From the NCBI RefSeq assembly GCF_000730605.1, contig NZ_BBIS01000010.1, positions 62,001 to 126,000 of the forward strand: a stretch of 64,000 bases of DNA, written 5' to 3'. The notes under the pieces were generated by a model that worked only from the letters and a program-made list of their open reading frames with translations, was not told where the DNA came from and did no database searches. The translations under genes and the position numbers were made by a program. Each line of letters begins with the position of its first letter. Position 1 is the first letter of the stretch. This document shows positions 1-10,448 of the stretch, piece by piece. Source of the stretch: Pseudomonas monteilii NBRC 103158 = DSM 14164. Lineage in GTDB: Bacteria > Pseudomonadota > Gammaproteobacteria > Pseudomonadales > Pseudomonadaceae.

Positions 1-72
1 CCTGGCATGGTCGACGCCAAGGCCCTGCGCGAGCTGCACATCCGACTGCGCGAACAGACCAAGGTCGAGTAA
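1..72 (+). CDS. aspS: Aspartyl-tRNA synthetase, C-terminal end (partial)
   Basis: The window opens inside a reading frame of 23 codons and a TAA stop. The peptide ends LRELHIRLREQTKVE, which matches the C-terminal tail of pseudomonad AspRS, the enzyme that charges tRNA-Asp (or tRNA-Asp/Asn in the non-discriminating type). Only the tail is present, so no catalytic motif can be checked. The call rests on this tail and on the position immediately upstream of yebC–ruvCAB, the usual order in Pseudomonas. Confidence 0.85.
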   Translation, partial: PGMVDAKALRELHIRLREQTKVE

Positions 73-81
73 GCAGTCCCG

Positions 82-112
82 GGCGCATCCATATGGATGC
101 GCCTTTGCGTTT
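82..112 (+). terminator. Rho-independent terminator after aspS
   Basis: A 9-bp perfect stem (GGCGCATCC, loop ATAT, GGATGCGCC) begins ten bases after the aspS stop and is followed by a T-rich stretch. It should end the aspS transcript and separate it from yebC. Confidence 0.75.
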
Positions 113-185
113 CGGCGCAGGTATTTTTCCGTCCCGCCCCGTACAGGGGCGGGGCTGTTTGTGAAACAAAGGATTCGGAGTCGTT

Positions 186-932
186 ATGGCTGGTCATTCC
201 AAGTGGGCGAACATCAAGCACCGCAAAGAGCGCCAGGATGCCAAGAGAGGCAAGATCTTCACCAAGTGGATCCGCGAACTGACCGTTGCGGCCAAGCAAG
301 GCGGTGCTGACCCGGCATCCAACCCCCGCCTGCGTCTGGCGCTGGACAAGGCGCTGGGCGCCAACATGAGCCGCGACATCATCGATCGCGCCGTGGCTCG
401 GGGGGCCGGCACCAACGAAAGCGATAACGTCGAAGAGCTCAGCTATGAAGGTTACGGCCCGGGCGGCGTGGCGATCATGGTCGAAGCCATGACCGACAAC
501 CGCAACCGTACTGCCGCCGCCGTGCGTCATGCCTTCACCAAGTGTGGTGGCAACCTGGGTACCGACGGTTCGGTGGCCTACCTGTTCGAGCGCAAAGGCC
601 AGATCAGCTTTGCGCCGGGCGTGGACGAAGACGCGTTGATGGAAGCAGCGATGGAGGCTGATGCCGACGACGTTGTGGCCAACGACGACGGCTCGTTCGA
701 CGTCTTCACCTCGTTCAACAGCTTCTATGCCGTGCGCAACGCCCTGGAAGAGGCGGGTTTCAAGGCTGCTGACGCAGAAATCGTCATGCAGCCAACCACC
801 AGCGCCGAGCTCGATCAGGAGGGTGCCGAAAAGGTGCTCAAGCTGATCGACATGCTCGAAGACCTGGATGACGTGCAAAACGTGTACTCCAATGCCCAGA
901 TTTCCGATGAGATCATGGAAAACCTCGGCTAA
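186..932 (+). CDS. yebC: YebC/PmpR-family protein
   Basis: A 248-residue protein beginning [14 protein letters not shown], the signature start of the YebC/PmpR (TACO1) family. Members bind DNA as transcriptional regulators (PmpR of P. aeruginosa) or help ribosomes through proline-rich stretches; the sequence does not say which role applies. Length is normal for the family. The start at 186 is preceded by a GGAG motif about nine bases upstream. It lies between aspS and ruvC as in other pseudomonads, with its own upstream terminator and a REP pair behind it, so it is probably a single-gene transcript. Confidence 0.95.
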   Translation: MAGHSKWANIKHRKERQDAKRGKIFTKWIRELTVAAKQGGADPASNPRLRLALDKALGANMSRDIIDRAVARGAGTNESDNVEELSYEGYGPGGVAIMVEAMTDNRNRTAAAVRHAFTKCGGNLGTDGSVAYLFERKGQISFAPGVDEDALMEAAMEADADDVVANDDGSFDVFTSFNSFYAVRNALEEAGFKAADAEIVMQPTTSAELDQEGAEKVLKLIDMLEDLDDVQNVYSNAQISDEIMENLG

Positions 933-951
933 GGTTCTTTCGTTGGCCTTG

Positions 952-1033
952 ATGGCCTATTCGCGGGCAAGCCCGCTCCCACAGGGGCCGTGCGGTCTTT
1001 GTGGGAGCGGGCTTGCCCGCGAAAGGGCCGGTA
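952..1033. repeat. Inverted pair of REP elements
   Basis: Two copies of the P. putida-type REP unit (core CGCGGGCAAGCCCGCTCC) face each other between yebC and ruvC, first in forward and then in reverse orientation, with about a dozen bases between. Each copy can fold on itself and the pair can form a large cruciform. Such units are scattered in hundreds of copies in putida-group genomes. Confidence 0.85.
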
Positions 1034-1054
1034 CATTTTGAACAAACAGGCACT

Positions 1055-1579
1055 ATGACTCTGATTCTTGGTATCGACCCCGGCTCACGCATCACCGGCT
1101 ATGGCGTGGTACGCCAAACCGCCCGTGGTTGCGAGTACGTGGCGTCGGGCTGTATCCGCACCGGCAGCGGCGAGTTGCACGAGCGGTTGCAGATCGTTTT
1201 TCGTGGTGTCAGTGAGATCATCGCTCAGCACGGCCCGGTGACCATGGGCATTGAGCGGGTGTTCATGGCCCGTAACGCCGACTCGGCGCTAAAGCTCGGC
1301 CAGGCCCGCGGAGCGGCGATCGTCGCGGCCGCCGAAGCCGGCCTGGAAATCGCCGAGTACAGCGCCACCCAGGTCAAGCAGGCCGTAGCCGGCACCGGTG
1401 GAGCCAACAAGGAACAGGTGATGATGATGGTCATGCACCTGCTGAAATTGACGCAAAAGCCGCAGATCGACGCCTCCGACGCGCTGGCCATCGCCTTGTG
1501 CCATGCCCATACCCGTTCGAGCCTGGTGCCGCACGGCCTGAGCACGGCACGGCGACGTGGCGGGCGCTTGCGTCTGTAG
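1055..1579 (+). CDS. ruvC: Crossover junction endodeoxyribonuclease RuvC
   Basis: A 174-residue Holliday-junction resolvase that cuts four-way junctions symmetrically as a dimer on the RuvAB–junction complex. It begins [17 protein letters not shown], with the first catalytic Asp in GIDPG; the IERVF segment supplies a catalytic Glu and [13 protein letters not shown] the C-terminal Asp residues. The start at 1055 is chosen because the family begins with this motif; an upstream ATG at 1001 would only add 18 residues encoded by REP DNA. ruvA and ruvB follow in the same direction. Confidence 0.97.
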   Translation: MTLILGIDPGSRITGYGVVRQTARGCEYVASGCIRTGSGELHERLQIVFRGVSEIIAQHGPVTMGIERVFMARNADSALKLGQARGAAIVAAAEAGLEIAEYSATQVKQAVAGTGGANKEQVMMMVMHLLKLTQKPQIDASDALAIALCHAHTRSSLVPHGLSTARRRGGRLRL

Positions 1580-1688
1580 GCGCTTCATGCGCTGATACAC
1601 ATTTTGTTCGGGTGATGCGTTCACCCGCTGCATTTGCTGATAGGGTTGAGCGGTCTTTGACCGGCTCCCCGAGAGGAAGGATCGGAAC

Positions 1689-2306
1689 GTGATTGGACGT
1701 TTGCGCGGCACCTTGGCGGAAAAACAGCCGCCGCACCTGATTATCGACGTCAACGGCGTGGGGTACGAACTGGAAGTTCCCATGACCACGCTGTACCGTC
1801 TGCCCAAGGTGGGCGAAAGCGTCACCGTGCATACTCATTTGGTGGTGCGCGAAGATGCTCACTTGCTATACGGCTTTGCCGAAAAGCGCGAGCGCGAGCT
1901 GTTCCGGGAACTCATCCGTCTCAACGGCGTGGGCCCGAAGCTGGCATTGGCGCTGATGTCCGGCCTGGAAGTCGACGAACTGGTGCGTTGCGTGCAAGCC
2001 CAGGATACTTCGGCCTTGGTGCGCGTGCCTGGTGTCGGCAAAAAAACCGCCGAACGCTTGCTGGTCGAGCTCAAAGACCGCTTCAAGGCTTGGGAAACCT
2101 CGCCCGCCATGTTCACCCTGGTGTCGGATGGGCCGTTGCCGGTCGCCAGCGAGTCCACTGCCGAGGCCGATGCGGTCAGCGCACTGGTCTCGCTGGGCTA
2201 CAAGCCGCAGGAAGCCAGCAAGGCAATCGCCGCGATCAAGGACAAGGCCGGCCTGAGCAGTGAAGAACTGATCCGCCGCAGCCTGAAAGGGATGATTACC
2301 AAGTGA
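1689..2306 (+). CDS. ruvA: Holliday junction branch-migration protein RuvA
   Basis: A 205-residue protein that binds four-way junctions as a tetramer and loads RuvB helicase rings. It has an N-terminal OB fold ([12 protein letters not shown]), helix-hairpin-helix segments ([15 protein letters not shown] and [18 protein letters not shown]) and a C-terminal RuvB-binding domain. It starts at GTG with an AGAGGAAGG ribosome site upstream. Its stop overlaps the ruvB start by four bases, so the two are translationally coupled. Confidence 0.97.
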   Translation: MIGRLRGTLAEKQPPHLIIDVNGVGYELEVPMTTLYRLPKVGESVTVHTHLVVREDAHLLYGFAEKRERELFRELIRLNGVGPKLALALMSGLEVDELVRCVQAQDTSALVRVPGVGKKTAERLLVELKDRFKAWETSPAMFTLVSDGPLPVASESTAEADAVSALVSLGYKPQEASKAIAAIKDKAGLSSEELIRRSLKGMITK

Positions 2307-3349
2307 TCGAAGCCGACCGCCTGATCGCCGCCAGTGGCCGCGACCGTGAAGAAGTCCAGGACCGGGCGATTCGTCCGCTGCGCCTGGACGAGTACATCGG
2401 CCAGCCGGTCGTGCGCGAGCAGATGGCCCTGTTCATCCAGGCCGCCCGTGGGCGCAATGAGTCGCTCGATCACACGCTGATCTTCGGGCCGCCCGGGTTG
2501 GGCAAGACCACGTTGGCCAACATCATCGCCCAGGAAATGGGCGTTTCGGTCAAAAGCACCTCGGGCCCGATCCTTGAGCGTCCAGGTGACCTGGCGGCCA
2601 TGCTGACCAACCTCGAACCGCACGACGTGCTGTTCATCGACGAGATCCACCGGTTGTCACCGGTTGTCGAGGAGGTGCTGTACCCCGCCATGGAGGACTT
2701 CCAGCTCGACATCATGATCGGCGAAGGCCCGGCCGCCCGTTCGATCAAGCTCGACCTGCCACCGTTCACCCTGGTGGGTGCCACCACCCGTGCCGGCATG
2801 CTCACCAACCCGCTGCGGGACCGCTTCGGCATCGTCCAGCGCCTGGAGTTCTACAGCGACAAGGACCTGGCCACCATCGTCAGCCGTTCGGCCAACATCC
2901 TTGGCCTGGTCATCGAGGACCAGGGGGCTTACGAGATTGCCCGCCGTGCCCGTGGCACGCCTCGTATCGCCAACCGCCTGTTGCGCCGCGTGCGCGACTA
3001 CGCCGAGGTGCGCGGCAAGGGCCAGATCACCAAGGCCGTGGCCGACATGGCACTGAACCTGCTGGACGTCGACGAGCGCGGTTTCGACCATTCCGACCGC
3101 CGCCTGCTGTTGACCATGATCGAGAAGTTCGATGGTGGCCCGGTAGGCGTGGACAACCTGGCGGCGGCGATCAGCGAAGAGCGCCATACCATCGAGGATG
3201 TGCTCGAACCGTACCTGATCCAGCAGGGCTATATCATGCGCACGCCGCGCGGCCGCGTGGTTACCCGGCATGCCTATCTGCACTTTGGCCTGAATATTCC
3301 AGGGCGCTTGGGGGAGGGCGGTGATTTTTCAGAACCAGGTGATGAATGA
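2303..3349 (+). CDS. ruvB: Holliday junction helicase RuvB
   Basis: A 348-residue AAA+ motor that drives branch migration with RuvA. Visible motifs are Walker [10 protein letters not shown] near residue 60, Walker B LFIDEIHR near residue 112, a sensor region GATTRAGML, the arginine-finger region NPLRDRFG and a C-terminal winged-helix domain ending in [13 protein letters not shown]. The GTG start overlaps the ruvA stop (GTGA). Length and motif spacing are normal. Confidence 0.98.
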   Translation: MIEADRLIAASGRDREEVQDRAIRPLRLDEYIGQPVVREQMALFIQAARGRNESLDHTLIFGPPGLGKTTLANIIAQEMGVSVKSTSGPILERPGDLAAMLTNLEPHDVLFIDEIHRLSPVVEEVLYPAMEDFQLDIMIGEGPAARSIKLDLPPFTLVGATTRAGMLTNPLRDRFGIVQRLEFYSDKDLATIVSRSANILGLVIEDQGAYEIARRARGTPRIANRLLRRVRDYAEVRGKGQITKAVADMALNLLDVDERGFDHSDRRLLLTMIEKFDGGPVGVDNLAAAISEERHTIEDVLEPYLIQQGYIMRTPRGRVVTRHAYLHFGLNIPGRLGEGGDFSEPGDE

Positions 3350-3474
3350 CAGATCGAATGCGACTTTTCGTGGTCCTACCGCTGGCATGCCCAGGGTGCG
3401 CTGGCAATAAGACATTAATGAAGAAAAAACAGTTGCCACAGCGGATTGGCAAGCTGAGGAGTAAGCACTAGAGT

Positions 3475-3928
3475 ATGCGCGCGCAAAATCAGCTCGAACC
3501 GTTCGCACACCGTTGTCGCGTCTATTACGAAGATACCGATGCGGGCGGCGTGGTGTATTACGTCAACTACCTGAAATTCATGGAGCGCGCGCGCACCGAA
3601 CGCCTGCGGCACCTGGGCTTTTCCCAGTCGCAACTGGCCGAAGACAACCTGCTGTTCGTGGTCCATTCCAGCGAAGCGCGCTATCACGCGCCGGCGCGGC
3701 TGGATGACGAATTGCGGGTAACCGCGCAAGTACTTGAACTCAATCGCGCCAGCCTGCGTTTCGTGCAGCAGGTCTGGCGGGAAAAGGATGAAACGCTGCT
3801 TTGCGAAGGGCAGTTCCTGGTGGCCGCCGTGCGCGCCGACACTTTCAAACCCCGAGCCATACCCCCCCCAGCTGCGCGACGCCTTTGCGGCGGACGGCTC
3901 GGGTAATCAATCGAATGCAGGAGAATAA
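3475..3928 (+). pseudogene. ybgC: Tol-Pal acyl-CoA thioesterase YbgC, frameshifted near the C terminus
   Basis: YbgC is a hot-dog-fold acyl-CoA thioesterase encoded at the head of the tol-pal cluster. The N-terminal part is intact, with the catalytic region [25 protein letters not shown]. The frame shifts in a run of eight C residues at 3862–3869. As written it ends at 3906 after 143 residues with an odd tail ([14 protein letters not shown]). With seven C's it would read [21 protein letters not shown] and stop at 3928, two bases before tolQ, giving 150 residues. The catalytic core is upstream of the shift, so the product could still work. A sequencing error in the homopolymer is a real possibility. 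Confidence 0.85.
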
Positions 3929-3930
3929 GC

Positions 3931-4626
3931 GTGGAAGCTAACGTCGTCGACCATACCTCCATGTGGAGTCTGGTCAGCAATGCCAGCGTGGTGGTACAGC
4001 TGGTAATGCTGACCCTGGTGGCCGCCTCGGTCACTTCATGGATCATGATCTTCCAGCGCAGCACCATGCTGCGCGCCGGTCGTCGTGCGCTGGATGCCTT
4101 CGAGGAGCGCTTCTGGTCGGGCATCGACCTGTCCAAGCTGTACCGCCAGGCAGGCAGCAACCCAGACCCGGACTCCGGTGTAGAGCAGGTGTTCCGTGCC
4201 GGCTTCAAGGAGTTCTCGCGCCTGCGCCAGCAGCCGGGCGTTGACCCGGATGCGGTCATGGAAGGCGTTGGCCGTGCCATGCGCGTGGCCATTTCGCGCG
4301 AGGAAGAAAAACTCGAGCAGAGCCTGCCATTCCTGGCCACCGTCGGTTCGACCAGCCCGTACATTGGCCTGTTCGGTACCGTATGGGGCATCATGAACTC
4401 CTTCCGTGGCCTGGCCAGCGCCCAGCAGGCCACCCTGGCCACCGTTGCCCCGGGTATCGCCGAAGCGCTGATCGCCACCGCCATCGGCCTGTTCGCGGCA
4501 ATCCCGGCGGTCATCGCCTACAACCGTTTCGCTGCGCGTAGTGAAGTGCTGATCGGTCGTTACTACACCTTCGCCGACGAGTTCCAGGCGATCCTGCACC
4601 GCAAAGTGCACACCAGCGAAGAGTAA
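3931..4626 (+). CDS. tolQ: Tol-Pal system proton-channel subunit TolQ
   Basis: A 231-residue inner-membrane protein of the ExbB/MotA/TolQ family. With TolR it uses the proton motive force to energise TolA during outer-membrane constriction at division. Three membrane segments are evident: near residues 15–38, about 135–160 (TSPYIGLFGTVWGIMNSF) and about 175–200 (APGIAEALIATAIGLFAAIPAVIAYN). GTG start with a GGAG site shortly upstream. Confidence 0.96.
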   Translation: MEANVVDHTSMWSLVSNASVVVQLVMLTLVAASVTSWIMIFQRSTMLRAGRRALDAFEERFWSGIDLSKLYRQAGSNPDPDSGVEQVFRAGFKEFSRLRQQPGVDPDAVMEGVGRAMRVAISREEEKLEQSLPFLATVGSTSPYIGLFGTVWGIMNSFRGLASAQQATLATVAPGIAEALIATAIGLFAAIPAVIAYNRFAARSEVLIGRYYTFADEFQAILHRKVHTSEE

Positions 4627-4640
4627 TCAGGTAGAAACCC

Positions 4641-5093
4641 ATGGCCCGAGTTCGCCACAAACGCAAGCCCGTCGCCGAGATGAACGTGGTGCCCTACATC
4701 GACGTGATGCTGGTGCTGCTGGTCATCTTCATGGTGACGGCGCCCATGCTCAACCAGGGCGTGAAGGTCGACTTGCCCAAGGTTTCCAGCGAAGCCTTGC
4801 CGCAGGACAACAACGTCCAGATCCTCACCATCTCCATCAAGGCCGATAAAACCTATTACTGGAACCTCGGCAGCGAAGTCGATACCGACAAGCAGATGGA
4901 CAAGGCCATGACCTTGCCCGCCATGACCGACGCCGTGACCAAGATCATTGCTGCCGGCCGTGACCAGGGTAAGCAGACCCAAGTGTTCATTCGTGGCGAC
5001 AAGGCTGTCGACTATGGCGCGGTCATGGGTGCCATGGGCGGGTTGCAGAAGGCCGGTGTCGGTAACGTTGGCCTGATTACCGAGGCGCCCTGA
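4641..5093 (+). CDS. tolR: Tol-Pal system protein TolR
   Basis: A 150-residue ExbD/TolR-family protein with one N-terminal membrane helix that carries the proton-path aspartate (NVVPYIDVMLVLLVIFMVTAP) and a periplasmic dimerisation domain. It works in the TolQ–TolR motor. Its stop codon overlaps the tolA start by one base (TGATG), indicating coupled translation. Confidence 0.96.
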   Translation: MARVRHKRKPVAEMNVVPYIDVMLVLLVIFMVTAPMLNQGVKVDLPKVSSEALPQDNNVQILTISIKADKTYYWNLGSEVDTDKQMDKAMTLPAMTDAVTKIIAAGRDQGKQTQVFIRGDKAVDYGAVMGAMGGLQKAGVGNVGLITEAP

Positions 5094-6211
5094 TGCAACA
5101 GCGAGAGCCATCCGCCTCGGAAAGCTACTTCTGGCCCAGTGTCTGGGCCATCGGCCTGCATGTGTTGGTGTTCGCCCTGCTGTTCGTCAGTTTTGCCATG
5201 ACGCCTGAGCTGCCGCCATCCAAGCCGATTGTTCAGGCTACCCTGTACCAGCTCAAGTCCAAGAGCCAGGCGACTACCCAGACCAATCAGAAGATTGCCG
5301 GGGAAGCGAAGAAAACGGCTTCGCGCCAGACCGAGGTCGAGCAGCTGGAGCAGAAGAAGGTCGAGCAGGAGGCCGTGAAGGCTGCGGAACAAAAGAAAGC
5401 CGACGCTGCTCAAAAGGCCGAAGAGGCCCGCGAAGCCGCCGAGGCGAAAAAAGCCGAGGACGCTGCCAAGGCCGCTGAAGCCGCCAAGGCTGCCGAGGCC
5501 AAGAAAGCCGCCGAAGCCAAGAAGGCCGACGAGGCGAAGAAGGCCGCCGAGAAGCAGCAGGCCGACATCGCCAAGAAGAAGGCCGAGGAAGAAGCCAAGA
5601 AAAAAGCCGAAGAAGAGGCCAAGAAAGAGGCCGCTGAAGAGGCGAAGAAACAAGCCGCCGAGGACGCCAAGAAAAAGGCAGCCGAAGAGGCCAAGAAGAA
5701 AGCAGCCGAGGACGCCAAGAAGAAAGCGGCGGCCGAGGACGCGAAGAAGAAGGCAGCTGAAGAGGCCAAGAAAAAGGCCGCTGCAGACGCCCAGAAGAAA
5801 AAGGCACAGGAAGCGGCCCGCAAGGCGGCAGAAGACAAGAAAGCGCAGGCCCTGGCCGAGCTGTTGTCCGACACCACCGAGCGGCAGCAAGCGCTGGCCG
5901 ACGAGCAGGGTGACCAGGTGGCCGGCGACTTCGACGACCTGATCCGCATGCGCGCGGCCGAAGGCTGGGCGCGTCCGCCTTCCGCGCGCAAGGGCATGAC
6001 GGTGGTCCTGCAGATCAACATGTTGCCGGACGGTACCATCACCAGTGTCAGCGTGGCCCGTTCCAGTGGTGACGGCCCGTACGACAGTTCGGCGGTGGCT
6101 GCGGTGAAGAACATTGGTCGTTTGACCGAGATGCAGGGTATGAAGCCGAGCGATTTCAACCAATATCGTTCGTTCAAGATGACATTTACACCTGAGGATC
6201 TAGCGTTGTGA
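5093..6211 (+). CDS. tolA: Tol-Pal system protein TolA
   Basis: A 372-residue protein with three parts: an N-terminal inner-membrane anchor (about residues 13–35), a long helical Lys/Ala/Glu-rich stalk crossing the periplasm (about 70–255) and a globular C-terminal domain (about 265–372) that contacts TolB and Pal. The Ala/Lys-rich stalk creates several long but meaningless open frames on the opposite strand. The gene overlaps tolR by one base and tolB by four. Confidence 0.96.
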   Translation: MQQREPSASESYFWPSVWAIGLHVLVFALLFVSFAMTPELPPSKPIVQATLYQLKSKSQATTQTNQKIAGEAKKTASRQTEVEQLEQKKVEQEAVKAAEQKKADAAQKAEEAREAAEAKKAEDAAKAAEAAKAAEAKKAAEAKKADEAKKAAEKQQADIAKKKAEEEAKKKAEEEAKKEAAEEAKKQAAEDAKKKAAEEAKKKAAEDAKKKAAAEDAKKKAAEEAKKKAAADAQKKKAQEAARKAAEDKKAQALAELLSDTTERQQALADEQGDQVAGDFDDLIRMRAAEGWARPPSARKGMTVVLQINMLPDGTITSVSVARSSGDGPYDSSAVAAVKNIGRLTEMQGMKPSDFNQYRSFKMTFTPEDLAL

Positions 6212-7509
6212 TTAAACGTCTTAGAGGACTGCTGGTCATGCTGTGCTGCGTGGCAGGCATGGCTGTGGCAGAGGAAAAGAACATCCTGGTCACCAGCGGC
6301 AGCGACCGGGCAACCCCGATCGCGGTGGTGCCGTTCGGTCTGCAGGGCGGCAGCGTGTTGCCAGAAGACATTGCCGATATCATCGGCAACGACCTGCGCA
6401 ACTCTGGCTACTACTCGCCAATTCCGCGGCAGAACATGATCAGCCAGCCGTCGCAGGCCAGCGAAGTGATCTTCCGCGACTGGAAAGCGCTGGGTGCACA
6501 GTACGTGATGGTGGGCAGCATCGTGCCGGCAGGCGGTCGTCTGCAGGTGCAGTACGCGCTGTTCAACGTCGCTACCGAGCAGCAAGTGCTGACCGGCAGC
6601 GTCGCGGGTAGCACCGACCAGTTGCGCGACATGGCGCACTACATTGCGGACCAGTCGTTCGAGAAACTCACCGGCATCAAGGGTGCGTTCTCCACCCGCA
6701 TGCTGTACGTGACGGCCGAGCGCTTCTCCACTAACAACACCCGCTACACCCTGCAGCGTTCGGACTACGACGGTGCGCGTGCAGTTACCCTGCTGCAATC
6801 GCGTGAGCCGATCCTGTCGCCGCGCTTTGCACCGGATGGCAAGCGTATCGCCTATGTGTCGTTCGAGCAGAAGCGCCCGCGCATCTTCATCCAGAACATC
6901 GATACCGGCCGCCGCGAGCAGGTGACCAACTTCGAAGGCCTGAACGGTGCGCCAGCCTGGTCGCCGGACGGTTCGCGCCTGGCGTTCGTATTGTCGAAAG
7001 ACGGCAACCCGGACATCTACGTGATGAACGTGGCATCGCGCCAGATCAGCCGTGTTACCGCAGGCCCGGGTATCAATACCGAACCATTCTGGGGTAAAGA
7101 TGGCAACACGCTTTACTTCACTTCCGACCGTGGCGGCAAACCGCAGATCTACAAACAGTCGGTCGGTGGTGGTGGTGCCGAGCGTGTAACCTTCGTGGGT
7201 AACTACAACGCCAACCCGAAACTTTCGGCGGACGAAAAAACCTTGGTGATGATCCATCGCCAACAGGGCTTTACCAACTTTAAAGTGGCGGCACAGGACT
7301 TGCAGCGCGGAAGTGTAAAGATTCTGTCTGAAACAAGTCTTGATGAGTCTCCCACTGTTGCGCCTAACGGCACCATGCTAATCTACGCCACCCGCCAGCA
7401 GGGCCGGGGAGTCTTGATGCTCGTGTCGCTTAATGGCCGCGTGAGGCTCCCACTTCCTACCGCTCAAGGCGAAGTCAGAGAACCGTCCTGGTCCCCTTAC
7501 CTGAACTGA
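6208..7509 (+). CDS. tolB: Tol-Pal system periplasmic beta-propeller TolB
   Basis: A 433-residue exported protein with a signal peptide ([23 protein letters not shown], cut after AVA), an N-terminal alpha/beta domain (about 25–155) and a C-terminal propeller of repeated SPDG/SRIAFV-type blades. TolB shuttles between TolA and the lipoprotein Pal. The GTG start overlaps the tolA stop. The protein ends [12 protein letters not shown], normal for the genus. Confidence 0.96.
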   Translation: MIKRLRGLLVMLCCVAGMAVAEEKNILVTSGSDRATPIAVVPFGLQGGSVLPEDIADIIGNDLRNSGYYSPIPRQNMISQPSQASEVIFRDWKALGAQYVMVGSIVPAGGRLQVQYALFNVATEQQVLTGSVAGSTDQLRDMAHYIADQSFEKLTGIKGAFSTRMLYVTAERFSTNNTRYTLQRSDYDGARAVTLLQSREPILSPRFAPDGKRIAYVSFEQKRPRIFIQNIDTGRREQVTNFEGLNGAPAWSPDGSRLAFVLSKDGNPDIYVMNVASRQISRVTAGPGINTEPFWGKDGNTLYFTSDRGGKPQIYKQSVGGGGAERVTFVGNYNANPKLSADEKTLVMIHRQQGFTNFKVAAQDLQRGSVKILSETSLDESPTVAPNGTMLIYATRQQGRGVLMLVSLNGRVRLPLPTAQGEVREPSWSPYLN

Positions 7510-7563
7510 TTGCGGCGTAATACGTTTTGCTTAACACACTGGGGTTTCATTAGGAGTTTCACG

Positions 7564-8064
7564 ATGGAAATGCTGAAGTTTGGTAAATTTGCTGCGCTGG
7601 CTCTGGCCATGGCCGTAGCTGTAGGTTGCTCCTCGAAGGGCGGTGACAACGCAGGCGAAGGCGCTGCTGTAGATCCGAACGCTGGCTACGGTGCCAACAC
7701 TGGCGCAGTTGACGGCTCCCTGAGCGAAGAAGCTGCCCTGCGCGCAATCACCACCTTCTACTTCGAATACGACAGCTCGGACCTGAAGCCAGAAGCCATG
7801 CGCGCTCTGGACGTTCACGCCAAGGACCTGAAAGCCAACGGCAACCGCGTTGTTCTGGAAGGCAACACCGACGAGCGCGGCACCCGCGAGTACAACATGG
7901 CTCTGGGTGAGCGTCGTGCGAAAGCCGTTCAGCGCTACCTGGTTCTGCAGGGCGTTTCCCCTGCTCAGCTGGAACTGGTTTCCTACGGCGAAGAGCGTCC
8001 AGTTGCCACCGGCAACGACGAGCAGTCCTGGGCTCAGAACCGTCGCGTAGAACTGCGTAAGTAA
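7564..8064 (+). CDS. pal: Peptidoglycan-associated lipoprotein Pal
   Basis: A 166-residue outer-membrane lipoprotein that holds the outer membrane to peptidoglycan. The signal peptide ends in a lipobox (AVAVGC), and the C-terminal OmpA-like domain shows the peptidoglycan-binding segment [21 protein letters not shown]. The start at 7564 has an AGGAG site seven bases upstream; the frame is open further upstream but lacks family similarity there. Confidence 0.97.
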
Positions 8065-8070
8065 GTTCTT

Positions 8071-8877
8071 ATGCGTATGTGCCGCCGTGTAGTAACCGTC
8101 CTCGCACTCAGCCTGCCGCTCGCGGCCTGGGCTGAGGTCCCTGTAGTAGATGACAACGCAGGCGCTTATCCGCCTGCGGGTTATGGCACGAGCGGCGCCT
8201 ATGCCGGGTCGGGGGCTTCGGCCCCTGCCTCTGCACAGGGCCAGCTGTTCATGCAGCTGCAACAGATGCAGGATCAGCTTTCCCGCCAGCAAGGCATCAT
8301 CGAAGAGCTGCAAAACGATGTGTCGCGCATGAAGCAGGAAAACCTGGAGCGATACCAGGACCTGGACCGTCGCATCAACAGTGGCGCTGCGCCTGCCGCA
8401 ACCCCTGACAATTCCTCCGGTGGTGGTGCTTCCAATGCCGCCCCCGATGCAGCAGCAGGTGCTGCTGCGCAACAACCGGCCGCCAGTAGCGAGCCCGGTG
8501 ATCCGGCGAAAGAAAAGCTCTACTACGATGCCGCTTTCGACCTGATCAAGCAGAAAGACTTCGACAAGGCCAGCCAGGCGTTCAATGCCTTCCTGCGCAA
8601 GTACCCCAACAGCCAGTACGCCGGTAATGCCCAGTACTGGTTGGGTGAAGTGAACCTGGCCAAGGGCGACCTGCAGGGTGCCAGCCAAGCCTTTGCCCAG
8701 GTCAGCCAGAAGTACCCGAAACACAGCAAAGTGCCGGATTCGCTCTATAAGCTGGCCGATGTCGAGCGTCGCATGGGCCACACCGACAAGGTCAAGGGCA
8801 TCCTGCAGCAGGTCATCACCCAGTACCCCGGCACCTCCGCCGCGCAACTGGCTCAGCGTGACCTGCAGAAGCTCTAA
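8071..8877 (+). CDS. cpoB: Cell division coordinator CpoB (YbgF)
   Basis: A 268-residue periplasmic protein with a signal peptide (ending AAWAE), an N-terminal trimerising coiled coil (about residues 60–105), a low-complexity Ala/Gly/Ser linker (about 108–142) and C-terminal TPR repeats of the Tol-Pal YbgF type (KLYYDAAFDLIKQKDFDKASQAF and following). It links Tol-Pal to peptidoglycan synthesis at the septum. It starts six bases after the pal stop and ends the operon. Confidence 0.95.
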   Translation: MRMCRRVVTVLALSLPLAAWAEVPVVDDNAGAYPPAGYGTSGAYAGSGASAPASAQGQLFMQLQQMQDQLSRQQGIIEELQNDVSRMKQENLERYQDLDRRINSGAAPAATPDNSSGGGASNAAPDAAAGAAAQQPAASSEPGDPAKEKLYYDAAFDLIKQKDFDKASQAFNAFLRKYPNSQYAGNAQYWLGEVNLAKGDLQGASQAFAQVSQKYPKHSKVPDSLYKLADVERRMGHTDKVKGILQQVITQYPGTSAAQLAQRDLQKL

Positions 8878-8904
8878 GCGCTGTAGCTGTACCTTTCGAA
8901 AGAA

Positions 8905-8929
8905 ACCCGCGCCAGTCGCGGGTTTTTTC
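8905..8929 (+). terminator. Rho-independent terminator of the tol-pal operon
   Basis: Stem ACCCGCG / CGCGGGT with loop CCAGT, followed by a run of T, 27 bases after the cpoB stop. Confidence 0.85.
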
Positions 8930-9045
8930 GTTAGAATCATTGCCCTTTTTTCGTAAACACGCTGCTGCGGATAACGCTATGTCGAGTCCGCGACAGTGCC
9001 TGACGGAGGCGGACAGCCTGTTTAGCTGTCACGCCCGTGGCGAGC

Positions 9046-9693
9046 ATGCAAGACACACTACGCATTACCGAAGTCTTTTACTCTTTGCAGGGTGAAACGC
9101 GAACGGCTGGGCTGCCCACGGTTTTCGTGCGCCTCACCGGTTGCCCCCTGCGCTGCCAATACTGCGACAGTGCCTATGCCTTCACCGGCGGCACCATTCG
9201 CACCCTCGATTCAATCCTTGAGCAGGTTGCCAGCTTCAAGCCACGTTATGTCTGTGTCACCGGCGGCGAGCCATTGGCCCAGCCGAATGCCTTGCCGTTG
9301 CTGCAGCGCCTGTGTGACGCCGGTTACGAGGTGTCGCTGGAAACCAGCGGCGCGCTGGATATCGCTGGCACCGACACGCGCGTTAGCCGCGTAGTCGACC
9401 TGAAGACCCCGGGTTCTGAGGAGTCGCACCGTAACCGCTACGAGAACATCGAGCTGCTGACCCGCAATGACCAAGTCAAGTTCGTTATCTGTTCCCGAGA
9501 GGACTACGACTGGGCGGTGTCCAAGCTGATCCAGTACAACCTGGCCGAGCGTGCCGGCGAGGTGTTGTTCTCGCCGAGCCACCATCAGGTGAATGCCAGC
9601 GACCTGGCAGACTGGATCGTCGCGGACAACCTGCCTGTACGCTTCCAGTTGCAGTTGCACAAGCTGCTGTGGAACGACGAACCCGGACGTTGA
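9046..9693 (+). CDS. queE: 7-carboxy-7-deazaguanine synthase QueE
   Basis: A 215-residue radical-SAM enzyme that contracts 6-carboxytetrahydropterin to 7-carboxy-7-deazaguanine in queuosine/preQ0 biosynthesis. The cluster motif [14 protein letters not shown] (CX3CX2C) is near residue 31, followed by the glycine-rich SAM segment VTGGEPL. I chose ATG 9046 (MQDTLRITE) over an in-frame GTG at 9037 because the family starts here. queC follows 17 bases later. Confidence 0.95.
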   Translation: MQDTLRITEVFYSLQGETRTAGLPTVFVRLTGCPLRCQYCDSAYAFTGGTIRTLDSILEQVASFKPRYVCVTGGEPLAQPNALPLLQRLCDAGYEVSLETSGALDIAGTDTRVSRVVDLKTPGSEESHRNRYENIELLTRNDQVKFVICSREDYDWAVSKLIQYNLAERAGEVLFSPSHHQVNASDLADWIVADNLPVRFQLQLHKLLWNDEPGR

Positions 9694-9710
9694 TTGAGGA
9701 GCAAGTACAC

Positions 9711-10385
9711 ATGACAGAAAAGCGCGCAGTAATCTTGTTGTCCGGCGGCCTGGACTCCGCCACCGTGGTCGCCATGGCCAAAGCAGAAGGCTATAGCTGC
9801 TACACCATGAGCTTCGACTACGGCCAGCGCCACCGTGCCGAGCTGAACGCAGCCGCACGCGTGGCCCGCGACCTGGGTGCGGTCGAGCACAAGGTGATTG
9901 GCCTTAACCTCGACGGTATTGGTGGTTCGGCGTTGACCGACAGCAGCATTGACGTGCCGGAAGCCCCCAGTGAAGGTATCCCGGTCACCTACGTGCCGGC
10001 CCGCAACACCGTGTTTCTGTCACTGGCGTTGGGTTGGGCGGAAGTGCTGGAGGCGCGGGATATCTTTATCGGCGTCAATGCCGTGGATTACTCCGGCTAC
10101 CCGGATTGCCGCCCCGAGTTCGTCGAGGCCTTCGAGCGTATGGCCAACCTGGCGACCAAGGCGGGCGTAGAGGGGCAGGGCTTCCGCATTCAGGCGCCGC
10201 TGCAGAACATGAGCAAGGCGCAGATCGTGCAGGCTGGTATCGCCCGCGGTGTGGACTACAGTTTGACTGTTTCCTGCTATCAGGCCGACGATGAAGGCCG
10301 TGCCTGTGGTAAATGTGACAGCTGCCGCCTGCGTGCAGATGGCTTCAAGGCAGCCGGTGTCGAAGACCCGACACGGTATGTTTGA
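9711..10385 (+). CDS. queC: 7-cyano-7-deazaguanine synthase QueC
   Basis: A 224-residue ATP-dependent enzyme that converts 7-carboxy-7-deazaguanine to preQ0, the step after QueE. It begins [20 protein letters not shown] with the PP-loop SGGLDS, and ends with a zinc-binding cluster ([20 protein letters not shown]). The start at 9711 has a GAGGAG site upstream. It is the last complete protein gene of the core chromosome before the tRNA that hosts the ICE. Confidence 0.96.
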   Translation: MTEKRAVILLSGGLDSATVVAMAKAEGYSCYTMSFDYGQRHRAELNAAARVARDLGAVEHKVIGLNLDGIGGSALTDSSIDVPEAPSEGIPVTYVPARNTVFLSLALGWAEVLEARDIFIGVNAVDYSGYPDCRPEFVEAFERMANLATKAGVEGQGFRIQAPLQNMSKAQIVQAGIARGVDYSLTVSCYQADDEGRACGKCDSCRLRADGFKAAGVEDPTRYV

Positions 10386-10448
10386 CAAAAATCCTTTGAT
10401 GGAGTGTTGATTTCCCGTTAGAAATCAGTATTATACGCGCCATCCAAC

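Noticed and set aside
5012-7263. Long minus-strand open frames (up to 617 codons) opposite tolA and tolB
   Set aside because: They are shadows of the Ala/Lys-rich TolA stalk and high-GC coding DNA; no ribosome site and low-complexity products.
8941-9045. Possible preQ1 riboswitch upstream of queE
   Set aside because: The short leader has small inverted repeats but no motif I can match to a known preQ1 aptamer.
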